A DNA stretch of 58,534 nucleotides, taken from the NCBI GenBank assembly GCA_038744685.1, contig JBCDMB010000022.1, positions 1 to 58,534 of the forward strand, given 5' to 3'. A program made the translations under genes and the position numbers. This document shows, piece by piece, positions 8,735-16,421 of the stretch (positions are counted from its first letter, which is position 1; each line of letters opens with the position of its first letter). Origin of the DNA: Verrucomicrobiota bacterium. GTDB lineage: Bacteria > Verrucomicrobiota > Verrucomicrobiia > Opitutales > Puniceicoccaceae. Under the pieces are notes generated by a model. It made no database searches. It was not told where the DNA came from and saw nothing but the letters and a program-made list of their open reading frames with translations.

Positions 8735-9628
8735 ATGGAGACACTTGGCAATAAACTGGAAGAAGCGCGGAAACGAAAAGGTGTCTCTCTGAGGGAGGCC
8801 GCTGAGGCCACCAAGATTAGGATGGAATACCTGACCCGATACGAGAGCGACGATTTTGACCTGCCGCTCCCTCCCATCTACCAGCGGGGTTTTATCAAAA
8901 TTTACGCACGCTACCTTGGCGAGGACCCCTCGGCTGTTGCAGATGAGGTTCAAGCTCGTCTTCATCGCACTCAAGCGGCTCAGGGTCGGGGAGATGCAAA
9001 ACCTTCGCTAGGCCAGATGGAGCTTGGTTCAAAACGCAAGCGGGCTGCGGCACCAATTTCGGACGCACCAGACGAAGAGTACTCGGCCACGCCGGATGAG
9101 GCTGAAGGGACTGAAAAGCGGTGGCGACTCCCTCAAATTCGCGTGCCTGGGTTACACTCTAGAGGGGACGATCCGGAATACGATGATTTGGAGGAAACGG
9201 GAGAGCCAATGGATCGGACCTTCTACCTCAAAGTCGCTGTGGTTGTCGGCTCGGTTACAGTTGCTGTCGTTTTATTGATTGCGTTGATCAAGCTCATATC
9301 TGGTGGAGAAGAGACCCCTCTCAACCCTGAACTTTCAGATTCCGGAAGTTCTGCCGAAATCGTTGGCGCCTCAGATGCCGAATTGTTCCCTGAATCTGCT
9401 GACCTAACCATTCGAGCTGTAGGTGGACCAACTTGGATTATGGTTGACGATGTTGCATCTGGCGAAACGTTGGAGCGGTTTTCCCTGGACCCGGGTCAAA
9501 GTCGACTGGTTGAGAACGAAGGAGAAGTTTTGGTTTCTTACACGCAAGGAGAGTATCTTGAGGTCGTGCGAGGAGGCGAGTCTTACAGACCCTCCCGATC
9601 GGGGGTCGGCAAAATCAGGATCCCGTAA
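8735..9628 (+). CDS. RodZ-like membrane protein with N-terminal helix-turn-helix
   Basis: 297 aa. Residues 1-70 form a RodZ/XRE-type helix-turn-helix (LGNKLEEARKRKGVSLREAA, then YQRGFIKIYARYLG). An acidic linker follows, then one transmembrane helix (about 165-187, VAVVVGSVTVAVVLLIALI) and a periplasmic C-terminal beta domain of the DUF4115 type (TWIMVDD to the end). RodZ proteins link MreB to the cell-wall elongation machinery. Here the gene heads the type II secretion operon: its TAA overlaps the next ATG (TAATG). Similar HTH-membrane proteins appear next to pilus and secretion genes, so a role in siting the apparatus is possible but unproven. The 238 bp upstream hold no gene and presumably the operon promoter. 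Confidence 0.82.
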   Translation: METLGNKLEEARKRKGVSLREAAEATKIRMEYLTRYESDDFDLPLPPIYQRGFIKIYARYLGEDPSAVADEVQARLHRTQAAQGRGDAKPSLGQMELGSKRKRAAAPISDAPDEEYSATPDEAEGTEKRWRLPQIRVPGLHSRGDDPEYDDLEETGEPMDRTFYLKVAVVVGSVTVAVVLLIALIKLISGGEETPLNPELSDSGSSAEIVGASDAELFPESADLTIRAVGGPTWIMVDDVASGETLERFSLDPGQSRLVENEGEVLVSYTQGEYLEVVRGGESYRPSRSGVGKIRIP

Positions 9629-9990
9629 TGGACGAGTCGCTTGAAGAAGACGTCAAAGAGCTGGAGGAAAATCTGCGGGAAAAGGAGTCTCAGCAGGAGC
9701 TCTTCCAGCGGAAAGTCTTCGTGATAGGCGAGCTACACACTCGCCGAGCCCTGTTGGCGAATCGGGTAGGGAGAGTAAAGAGTGAATCCATGATGAGGTA
9801 CGATGACCTTGAACATGAGGCGAGAGTCGAAGCAGAGGGTCTCGGTAAAGAAATGGCAGGTATCTCCAAGTCCATCAGTGATTTCCGGCCGGAATCACTT
9901 GCCGATCTAGATTCGTTTCGCGAAGAAACCAGTAAGCGATTTGACGCCGTGGAAGAGAAGATTTTGGCAGCGGAAGGGCAGTTGGAGTAA
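9628..9990 (+). CDS. Small coiled-coil protein of unknown function
   Basis: 120 aa, strongly charged and predicted almost wholly helical: DVKELEENLREKES and the C-terminal SKRFDAVEEKILAAEGQLE show heptad-like spacing. There is no signal peptide, membrane helix or Cys. The start codon overlaps the stop of the RodZ-like gene (TAATG), so it is translationally coupled. It sits between the RodZ-like protein and the first pseudopilin gene. I do not recognise the family. By position it could be a cytoplasmic assembly or adaptor protein of the secretion system, which is inference. The overlapping start of the next gene lies inside its 3' end. Confidence 0.75.
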   Translation: MDESLEEDVKELEENLREKESQQELFQRKVFVIGELHTRRALLANRVGRVKSESMMRYDDLEHEARVEAEGLGKEMAGISKSISDFRPESLADLDSFREETSKRFDAVEEKILAAEGQLE

Positions 9991-10435
9991 CCGCTTCGGA
10001 AGGGTGGAGTCCGCTTTCACTCTCCCAGAAGTTCTCCTTGCTTTGGCCCTTTTGACCGTTGCCGCTGTTGCTGTTGGAGGGGCAGTCCGGTCCTCCCTCG
10101 ATCTACTTACCCGGGCCCGCTTTGTGGAGCAGCCACCTATTGGTTTCTCAATTGCCATGGATGCCTTGCTGAAGACCCAGAGCGTGGACGCGGCAGAGGA
10201 GGGAGATCGGATCAATTTGCCCGATGGAGAAACGGTGCGTTGGAATGCAGATGTAGAGGATACTGGAATTCCGGATCTCTTTCGCGTTTCGATAGAAATC
10301 GAGGTCGGCGATCGTGAAGGAACACGGGAAGTTCTCCTTTTTCGTCCCTCTTGGTCGAATGCGATTGATCGAGGACCTCTCATGGAGGACGCCCGGCGCG
10401 ATATCGAGGACCGACTTGAGGAGGTAGAGCGGTGA
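9941..10435 (+). CDS. Type II secretion minor pseudopilin (GspI/GspH-like)
   Basis: About 164 aa if it starts at TTG 9941, or 143 aa from GTG 10004. The class III prepilin signature SAFTLPEVLLALALL is followed by more hydrophobic residues, as in pseudopilins. The residue before the cleavage point is Ala rather than the usual Gly, and the Glu at +5 of the mature protein is kept (FTLPE). The basic stretch before the signature (KRRFWQRKG) favours the upstream start, but neither start has a good ribosome site. It is assigned to GspI/GspH by its position directly before a GspJ-like and a GspK gene. The C-terminal half is acidic. The stop overlaps the next start (GTGA). Confidence 0.78.
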   Translation: MTPWKRRFWQRKGSWSNRFGRVESAFTLPEVLLALALLTVAAVAVGGAVRSSLDLLTRARFVEQPPIGFSIAMDALLKTQSVDAAEEGDRINLPDGETVRWNADVEDTGIPDLFRVSIEIEVGDREGTREVLLFRPSWSNAIDRGPLMEDARRDIEDRLEEVER

Positions 10436-11043
10436 GGAAATCCAAGACCGGAACACAATCGGCGTTTACTTTAGTTGAGGTCCTCATCGCCCTTGCGCTC
10501 TCGGCAGCCATTTTTGCAGCGGCTATCAATCTACTTCTCGGAATTGTTGCAGCATGGGAAAAGGCGAGGGAGGGGGATTTGGAGGCGGATTCGGAATTTC
10601 GATTGTTCTCATTTCTTCAGGGGTACCTGCAATCATTTGGAGAAGACGATCTTTCCGTTGAGACTTTGCCGGGCGAACTGGCGGACTACTGGATTACATT
10701 CACGATCGAAAATAGTCCACTCACTCGGGACGTCCAGCAGGAGTGGAAGACCGAGCGTTTTGCCTTAGTGGTCGAGCGCGACGAAATTCGATTGGTGCCC
10801 GTGGTAGGTGAAAACGAGGATCGACCGAGAACGGAGGATGGAGTCCTACTCTACGGAGAAGGGGTGGAGGTTGAATACTGGGTTTGGGACGAAGCGCGGG
10901 AGCGTTGGGAGGCAGAAGAGGAGTTAGAGAGCCGAGGGGGAGTGGAGCCATCTCTGCCAGAATATCTGGTCCTCACTTATCCAGATGAAACGGTAAGGTG
11001 GATACGGTTGGGAAGTCCAGAGGGAGATCTTGCGCTGTGGTGA
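10432..11043 (+). CDS. Type II secretion minor pseudopilin (GspJ-like)
   Basis: 203 aa, the usual size of GspJ. The N-terminus MRKSKTGTQSAFTLVEVLIA is a prepilin peptidase site with a basic leader, Ala at -1 instead of Gly, Phe at +1 and Glu at +5. A hydrophobic helix and a globular domain follow. GspJ works in the tip complex with GspI and GspK, and the gene lies in exactly that order here. The start is the GTG of a GTGA overlap with the previous gene. The acidic stretch near the C-terminus (WEAEEELES) is unusual but not disruptive. Confidence 0.82.
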   Translation: MRKSKTGTQSAFTLVEVLIALALSAAIFAAAINLLLGIVAAWEKAREGDLEADSEFRLFSFLQGYLQSFGEDDLSVETLPGELADYWITFTIENSPLTRDVQQEWKTERFALVVERDEIRLVPVVGENEDRPRTEDGVLLYGEGVEVEYWVWDEARERWEAEEELESRGGVEPSLPEYLVLTYPDETVRWIRLGSPEGDLALW

Positions 11044-12140
11044 GAGAAGCTAAGCGATTCTGCAAGGGTGGAGTTCTTCTGGTAGTGCTCGGAGTGCTGG
11101 CGGCTATGGGAGTGGTGGTTTCGCTCTTGGCAAGCTATACACTCGAGCGCGCACTCCTCGCGGAGACGCGTGGAGCGGAGTCCATTTCCGGGGTGAACAT
11201 AAAGCTTTCAAGTGCTATCGAGACGGGCGTCGCTGCTCTGAGTGCTTTCGAAGAAGTGGCTGGATCTTTGCATAGCCCTTCAGAGGGATGGGGAGTCCCA
11301 GCGGAGGTGATGAGTGGATGGCCATCTACCCTCGAAGGAGTGACAGTTGAGATTTTCGACGAGTCCTCAAAGCCGGGACTTTCTCTTTTGGCAGAAGACG
11401 ATCTTAAGGAACTGTTGGACGAAGCAGGTTTTTCGAAAGGTGAAGCATCCGAACTTGGTGACCTTCTTCTCGATTGGATCGACGAGGATAGTGATCAAAG
11501 GTTTCAAGGAAGAGAGAACAGCGCGGTCGGCCGTGACGACGATCTCTGGATTGCGAATCGACCGCCCCGTTCGTGGGATGAAGTCTGGGAGATTCCTGAA
11601 TGGAAAGAGGTAGCCTTCGATGAAGAAGGAAATCTACGGGATTGGGCCTCACGCTTCTCGAGTCTGTTCAGTCTCGACCACGATCTTCCTGCAAATATCA
11701 ACACGGTGGACAGAGACTTGGTCGAGTGGCTGAGTGAAGCTAACCTGATCAGCAATCCCTTATGGCTGGATCGTCGGGATGGAAGGGACAACGAGCTGGG
11801 TTCTGAGGACGACAGGATTCTCACGGAAATTCCTGAGGAGGCCTCCCTGGGTGACTTATTCTCTGCCGAGAGTCAGGTTCTCCGCATCCGGGCTTCAGCA
11901 GAAGTAGGAGAGCGTTCTGTGTGGAAGGAGGTTTGGATTTCAAGAGAGACAGAAAGTGACAATGATCGCGGAAGTGAGGATCCCGATATCGAAATTCCCT
12001 CTGAACCAGAGTTGGATTTGCCGAGAGAGAATGATGAAAGTAACGGTGAAGGAGCAGCTGGTGTTTGGGGTGAATGGACTATCTTTGATGTCCGGGGAGG
12101 GCTGGCCTTGAGCCTTGAAGAAGGGGCTGAAGAAGAGTAA
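11040..12140 (+). CDS. gspK: Type II secretion minor pseudopilin GspK
   Basis: About 366 aa. The mature N-terminus GGVLLVVLGVLAAMGVVVSLL is typical of GspK, which lacks the Glu5 of other pseudopilins. It is followed by a large globular region with LPANINTVDRDLVEWL, the GspK SAM-like segment seen as the conserved 'NINT' motif. GspK caps the pseudopilus tip with GspI and GspJ. I chose GTG 11040, which overlaps the preceding TGA as GTGA like its neighbours; an in-frame GTG at 10998 would add 14 residues that do not look like a leader. The C-terminal third is very acidic (about 310-350) and of low complexity. Confidence 0.85.
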   Translation: MREAKRFCKGGVLLVVLGVLAAMGVVVSLLASYTLERALLAETRGAESISGVNIKLSSAIETGVAALSAFEEVAGSLHSPSEGWGVPAEVMSGWPSTLEGVTVEIFDESSKPGLSLLAEDDLKELLDEAGFSKGEASELGDLLLDWIDEDSDQRFQGRENSAVGRDDDLWIANRPPRSWDEVWEIPEWKEVAFDEEGNLRDWASRFSSLFSLDHDLPANINTVDRDLVEWLSEANLISNPLWLDRRDGRDNELGSEDDRILTEIPEEASLGDLFSAESQVLRIRASAEVGERSVWKEVWISRETESDNDRGSEDPDIEIPSEPELDLPRENDESNGEGAAGVWGEWTIFDVRGGLALSLEEGAEEE

Positions 12141-12141
12141 G

Positions 12142-13263
12142 GTGTCGGCCGTGAGTAGTGGTGAAAAGCAGGAGCTTTCTGGCAGGGTCGTCTTCGTGCC
12201 TGCTCACCTCGTCGTGTATCAGTATTTTGAAGCCGTTGAAGGCATTTCGGATGAAGAAGCGGAAGAGGCGGCACTTCTCGCTTTTGAAGAGGAATCTCCG
12301 TTTCCACCTGAACAGATCGCTACAGGAAGAATCGTTTCGTCCGATGGAGCTGTCGCAGTTTGGGGATGCGAGGAAAATTCACTTCCCGAAGCGGGAAGTG
12401 ATCAGTTTCTCCTGCCTGAGTTCTTTCCTTTGTTGAGTTTTTCTCGGGATGCCGGTGCCTGTGAAATTTGCGAAACTGCCAACGGTTCTTTCGTTTTGAT
12501 TTTCGACCAAGCCGGTTCACTTCCGACCGAGATTATTGGATTTTCCAACAGAACGGCCGATTCTTCGTTTTGGGATGACGTCGAGGGGGCATTTCGCTTT
12601 TTGGGAAGAAGGTGGCCGGGAAAAGACGGTTTTAAGAGACTTGGAATCCGTGAGGTATCTGCGGACTCCCGAGGCAAGTTCCGCTCTGTCACAGAGATTG
12701 GAGACGAAGACCAGTTTGAGTGGAGCCTCCAAGGTCAATCGCTCTGGAAGGCGGATCTGCGGGCATCGGAATTGATTCAAGAGTTCATTAGCCAAAAGAA
12801 GGCAGGAGAGCGACTTTGGCTGGGTGCAAAAGTTGCAGCTGCAATTCTTTTGTTGGTATTTCTCTCTCAGGGGGTTCTCTTCGCTTTGAACTTCTGGGTA
12901 GCCGGAAAAGAAAGGAAGGAGTCCGCGCAGGGACCGGATGTTCGAGCAGTCGAGGAAAGAGCGAACCTAGTCTCCCGTCTTGGAGATCTTGGAGAATCGC
13001 GGGTTTCAGTCTTCGAGCGGCTCGGTCAACTCAATCTTCTTCGACCCAACGGGGTTCAGTTTCTCAGTGTTGAATTTGAGGAACCGGATCAGTTTACGGT
13101 GGAGGGTCGAGTCACTCAGGTAGGGGTTCTCAATGAGTACATGGACCGCCTTACGGCGGATCCTCGTTTTCTTCTGGTCGAGCTTCCCCGTCCTAGATCT
13201 CGGGATGGACGCGTTGAGTTTGAACTGGAAGTCAGGGTTCCGAACCGGGAGATTGGATTGTGA
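12142..13263 (+). CDS. GspL-like inner-membrane secretion protein
   Basis: About 373 aa from GTG 12142; a TTG at 12115 would extend it by nine residues. The N-terminal ~220 residues form a soluble domain that opens with GRVVFVPAHLVVYQYF, like the actin-fold cytoplasmic domain of GspL/PilM. One transmembrane helix follows (about 237-258, VAAAILLLVFLSQGVLFAL), then a periplasmic ferredoxin-like domain with VQFLSVEFEEPDQFTVEGR. GspL recruits the ATPase GspE to the membrane and pairs with GspM, the next gene. Sequence similarity is weak, so the name rests on domain layout and position between GspK and a GspM-like gene. It overlaps the next gene as GTGA. Confidence 0.72.
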   Translation: MSAVSSGEKQELSGRVVFVPAHLVVYQYFEAVEGISDEEAEEAALLAFEEESPFPPEQIATGRIVSSDGAVAVWGCEENSLPEAGSDQFLLPEFFPLLSFSRDAGACEICETANGSFVLIFDQAGSLPTEIIGFSNRTADSSFWDDVEGAFRFLGRRWPGKDGFKRLGIREVSADSRGKFRSVTEIGDEDQFEWSLQGQSLWKADLRASELIQEFISQKKAGERLWLGAKVAAAILLLVFLSQGVLFALNFWVAGKERKESAQGPDVRAVEERANLVSRLGDLGESRVSVFERLGQLNLLRPNGVQFLSVEFEEPDQFTVEGRVTQVGVLNEYMDRLTADPRFLLVELPRPRSRDGRVEFELEVRVPNREIGL

Positions 13264-13832
13264 TTCAGGTGCGGGAACGGTTTTTTCGTCTCAGTCTGCG
13301 GGAAAGAACAATCGCGGTAGCTCTGATTCTAGGGATCGGTCTTTTTTGGGGGTCTTCGGTTCTTGGAGGTTTGCGAGATGCTTTTGAGCGGAATGGTAGA
13401 GTCTCTGCTGAGCTGGAGTTTCAGGATACCGTTCTTGGTCGCAAGTCTGCCATCGAGAGTGAGATAGCGGTAAGACTGGAAGAGATGGATGCTGAAAGGT
13501 CTCTGTCTGCGTCTACATTTGTCGAAATTGTAGACGAAATTGCCAGGGGTGTTGGTCTTTCTCCGGATATGGATCCGGTTGAGACGTTGCGGGGCGAGAT
13601 GGTTTCCGTGCATCAATTGGACCTAGGATTCGACGATATCCAGCTTGTTCCGCTCATTGACTTTATCCGTCGTATCGAAAATGATGGGATCCCCGTATCG
13701 ATAGAAGAAATGCTGCTTTCCGTCAATGAGAGGGCGCCAGAGCGTCTGGACATTGTCCTCCGTCTCGCTGGTTTCGAATTCGATTCGGGATCTCCTGCGC
13801 GGTCTCCCGCGGGGCTTTTTGCCAGTCAATGA
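13260..13832 (+). CDS. GspM-like inner-membrane secretion protein
   Basis: 190 aa. A short cytoplasmic N-terminus (RERFFRLSLRERTIAVALIL) leads into one membrane helix at about 17-36, followed by a periplasmic helical and alpha-beta domain. The motif LSLRERTI just before the membrane helix is typical of GspM. GspM holds GspL at the inner membrane. The start GTG overlaps the GspL-like stop (GTGA), and the stop overlaps the secretin start (ATGA). No anomalies beyond low sequence conservation, which is normal for the family. Confidence 0.78.
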   Translation: MIQVRERFFRLSLRERTIAVALILGIGLFWGSSVLGGLRDAFERNGRVSAELEFQDTVLGRKSAIESEIAVRLEEMDAERSLSASTFVEIVDEIARGVGLSPDMDPVETLRGEMVSVHQLDLGFDDIQLVPLIDFIRRIENDGIPVSIEEMLLSVNERAPERLDIVLRLAGFEFDSGSPARSPAGLFASQ

Positions 13833-15889
13833 ATACTTTGATTCGATCAGTTACCTTATGTATCGCGATTCTTTTTGGAATCGGGACGGCGACGATCCGT
13901 GCTCAGGATGACGCGTTTCTTTTCGTAGATGCGGATCTGGACACAGTCTTCACTGAGTTGGAGAGGTTGACGGGTAAGTCTGTCTTACGTCCGCAGTCCC
14001 TTCCGAACGCCCGGATCACCTTCCTACCCACTCAGACGCTCACCAGCGAAGAGAGAATTGTAGCTCTGGAGAGTTTACTGAGTCTAAACGGGATCTCTCT
14101 CGTCGAGTTGTCGGATCGGTTTGTCAAGGCCGTTGCCAGCGCAGCAGTTCTTTCGGAGTCTCCGAATTTGATCGTCGGGTCGACTCTCGGCATGGCACCG
14201 ACCGAGGCCGTTTTTGCAAAAATCTTCAAGTTGGATTTTCTTACTGCTGACGAGGCAACGGCATCTATCCAGCCTCTCCTTGGAGGAGCAGGCCTCGTCA
14301 CGATTCAAAAAGCGAATTGGATTCTTGTCGCGGATGCGTTGACCAATTTGCAACGGGTAGAAGAGGTCTTGCAGCAAATTGACCGCAAACAGGCAGCGAA
14401 CGAGGAGATCCGTTTCTTTCAGATACGTCATATTCCGGCAGAGGACCTGCAAAGGAACCTGGAAGCTTTTCAAACCGGACCTCTGGCGCGGTATTTCTCA
14501 GGAAGCACCGTTATCTCTTCAGTGGAGCGGTCAAACCAATTGGTAGTCGTCGCCCACCCGGATAGTATGGAGTTCATCGAGGGCCTAGTCGAAGAATTCG
14601 ATGTTGATGCACAACCGTTGACCTCCAGCAAAGTCTTTTACATCCGTCACGCGGTCGCCGAGGAGGTCGCGAACGTCATCACCCAGTTGATCGATAACCA
14701 GAGGGGTCAGGAAAACGAGCAAGTTTCAGTTCAGCGTGAGGGTGAGATCGGTGAAGTCCAGGGCCAGGTAGAGACTTTAGTTGAAGTGCAAACGCCGACA
14801 CCAGAACCTACAGCAGCAGCAGCCGCTGCCGCAGCGAGGACCGCCGCGCTCATGCAGTTTAGCCCGTTCGCGAGTCTGGTTTTCGATGAGCGGAGCAACT
14901 CGGTCATTGCCTATGGCACGGCAAACGATATCGAACAAATTGGAATACTAATTGATCAGATCGACATCCTTCTCGCACAAGTACGGATCGAAGTGGTGAT
15001 TGTTGAGGTCACCCTTGACCAGGATCAAGTCAGAGGTATCGATGTATTCGGTCTGCAATACAATACGGAAGGAGAGAGCCAGTTGCGTCTTGCCGAGGTC
15101 AATGGAGCAGAGCTTCCACTGCGGGTTGGGGCAGCAGTCTTCAGCGCTTTTTCGCTGCGGGATTTCTCGTTGCAAACCGTATTTAACGTGGCTCGCGGCA
15201 ACGGGGATGTGACGGTTCTCTCGGCACCGACGATAATGACCACTCACAACCGGGAAGCCCGGGTAGAAGTAGGGGAGACCCGACCGATCGTTACCGGTTC
15301 GGTGATTAACAATGATGCCAACGCCACCCGAAGCACGGTCGAGTTTCGGGACATCGGTATTCAGCTAACGGTGAAGCCTCTGATCGCAGAGACAGGAGTC
15401 ATCCAGATGGAGATCCTTCAGGTGGTGGAAAATATCGTTTCGATCATCACGGACTCTGACAACCCCGACTTAAATGGGCAGCCAATTATCGGAACTCGTG
15501 AGGCAGAGTCCTTTATTAGCGTCCAGGACCAAGAGATTATCGTCCTCGGAGGATTGCAGGAGCGTCAGCGCAATCTCACAAAAAACAAGCTCGCGATTCT
15601 GGGTAATCTGCCAGTGGTCGGGGAATGGCTTTTCACTCGTCGCGACAACGAGGTAAGAACCCGGGAGCTTCTGATTTTTATCAAGCCAAATGTTATGCTT
15701 GCTCCCTCGGCCGCGAATGAAGACGCGAACCGACTCCTGGACAATCTCGATGAACGCGATTCAGTAAGGAGCTATCTCGATACGGGTGAATTTGATTCAA
15801 TGAATGTTCCGAGGATCAACCCGGACATAAGCGTGGTAGAACCCTTTGATGACGATGCTGTTGCAGATGGCGTGCGAACGGCAGATTAG
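13829..15889 (+). CDS. gspD: Type II secretion outer-membrane secretin GspD
   Basis: 686 aa with a signal peptide (about 1-25, ending RAQ). N-domains occupy about 28-370. The first begins FLFVDADLDTVFTELERLTG, and repeats of the FYIRHAVAEEVANVI and FFQIRHIPAEDLQ kind mark the ring-building domains. The C-terminal secretin barrel starts at VRIEVVIVEVTLDQDQ and includes the VEVGETRPIVTGS and IIVLGGLQERQ motifs. It forms the outer-membrane pore. A linker at about 320-340 is low complexity, with a run of eight alanines after a Thr/Pro/Glu-rich stretch. It ends in a variable acidic tail. The start overlaps the GspM-like stop and the tail overlaps the next gene. Confidence 0.94.
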   Translation: MNTLIRSVTLCIAILFGIGTATIRAQDDAFLFVDADLDTVFTELERLTGKSVLRPQSLPNARITFLPTQTLTSEERIVALESLLSLNGISLVELSDRFVKAVASAAVLSESPNLIVGSTLGMAPTEAVFAKIFKLDFLTADEATASIQPLLGGAGLVTIQKANWILVADALTNLQRVEEVLQQIDRKQAANEEIRFFQIRHIPAEDLQRNLEAFQTGPLARYFSGSTVISSVERSNQLVVVAHPDSMEFIEGLVEEFDVDAQPLTSSKVFYIRHAVAEEVANVITQLIDNQRGQENEQVSVQREGEIGEVQGQVETLVEVQTPTPEPTAAAAAAAARTAALMQFSPFASLVFDERSNSVIAYGTANDIEQIGILIDQIDILLAQVRIEVVIVEVTLDQDQVRGIDVFGLQYNTEGESQLRLAEVNGAELPLRVGAAVFSAFSLRDFSLQTVFNVARGNGDVTVLSAPTIMTTHNREARVEVGETRPIVTGSVINNDANATRSTVEFRDIGIQLTVKPLIAETGVIQMEILQVVENIVSIITDSDNPDLNGQPIIGTREAESFISVQDQEIIVLGGLQERQRNLTKNKLAILGNLPVVGEWLFTRRDNEVRTRELLIFIKPNVMLAPSAANEDANRLLDNLDERDSVRSYLDTGEFDSMNVPRINPDISVVEPFDDDAVADGVRTAD

Positions 15890-16421
15890 ATGGTCCGTAG
15901 GATTGATCCTGACAATTCTCGGGGTGTCGGTCGGTTCGTTGGTGCAGGGGCAGACGGCTCCCATTGAGAGTTTAATCAATCGGTCTCCTTTTTTGCCGCC
16001 CGGTTACAGGACGACGCCGGTTCAGCCTCCAAAGCCTGTCTCGCCTCCAGTGGCAGCCGCGGCGAGCCGGTTTGAACTTGTGGGCGTCTCTACCAACAAC
16101 GGAGTCGTTAGTGTTTCACTCAGGCGTTTGGGTGAACCGAGAGGTACCTGGCTGACGCCAGGGGATCGAGTGGACGATGTGAAGTTTGTTCGCTTTCATC
16201 TTGCCGCGAGAGAGGCGGTCGTCGAGGTTGCCGGTAGGAGAGAGACGATTCCACTCAAGCCACCCTCGATCAGTGCGATGCCGCCACCAAACCCGGCTGC
16301 CAATCAGCGACCGCCGCAGACGCCCGTCGCAAATAACCAAGTCCTTCCCAGTCCCCCGACTGGAAACCAGAATGCGGCCCGGATCCCCGTTCGGCGGCGA
16401 GTGATTGTCCCGACAGAATGA
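15867..16421 (+). CDS. GspC-like exported or membrane-anchored secretion protein
   Basis: About 184 aa from ATG 15867; ATG 15846 would add seven residues. An N-terminal hydrophobic helix (about 9-28, SVGLILTILGVSVGSLVQG) is a signal or anchor. A Pro-rich spacer and a compact beta domain follow (about 65-125), with FELVGVSTNNGVVSVSLR and TWLTPGDRVDDVKF. That pattern resembles the homology region of GspC or the lipoprotein PilP, which bind the secretin. The C-terminal 60 residues are Pro/Asn/Gln-rich and probably disordered. The reading frame overlaps the secretin 3' end by 23 bp. The family assignment is by layout and position only. Confidence 0.62.
   Translation: MACERQIRWSVGLILTILGVSVGSLVQGQTAPIESLINRSPFLPPGYRTTPVQPPKPVSPPVAAAASRFELVGVSTNNGVVSVSLRRLGEPRGTWLTPGDRVDDVKFVRFHLAAREAVVEVAGRRETIPLKPPSISAMPPPNPAANQRPPQTPVANNQVLPSPPTGNQNAARIPVRRRVIVPTE

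Noticed and set aside
8477-8974. 165-codon minus-strand frame across the gap before the RodZ-like gene
   Set aside because: Overlaps the HTH region of the RodZ-like gene; sequence is Ser/Thr-rich without domain. The gap is better read as promoter space.
14811-14845. GC-rich short tandem-like run (gca/gcc units) in the secretin gene
   Set aside because: It is the codon series of an alanine-rich linker, not an independent repeat element.
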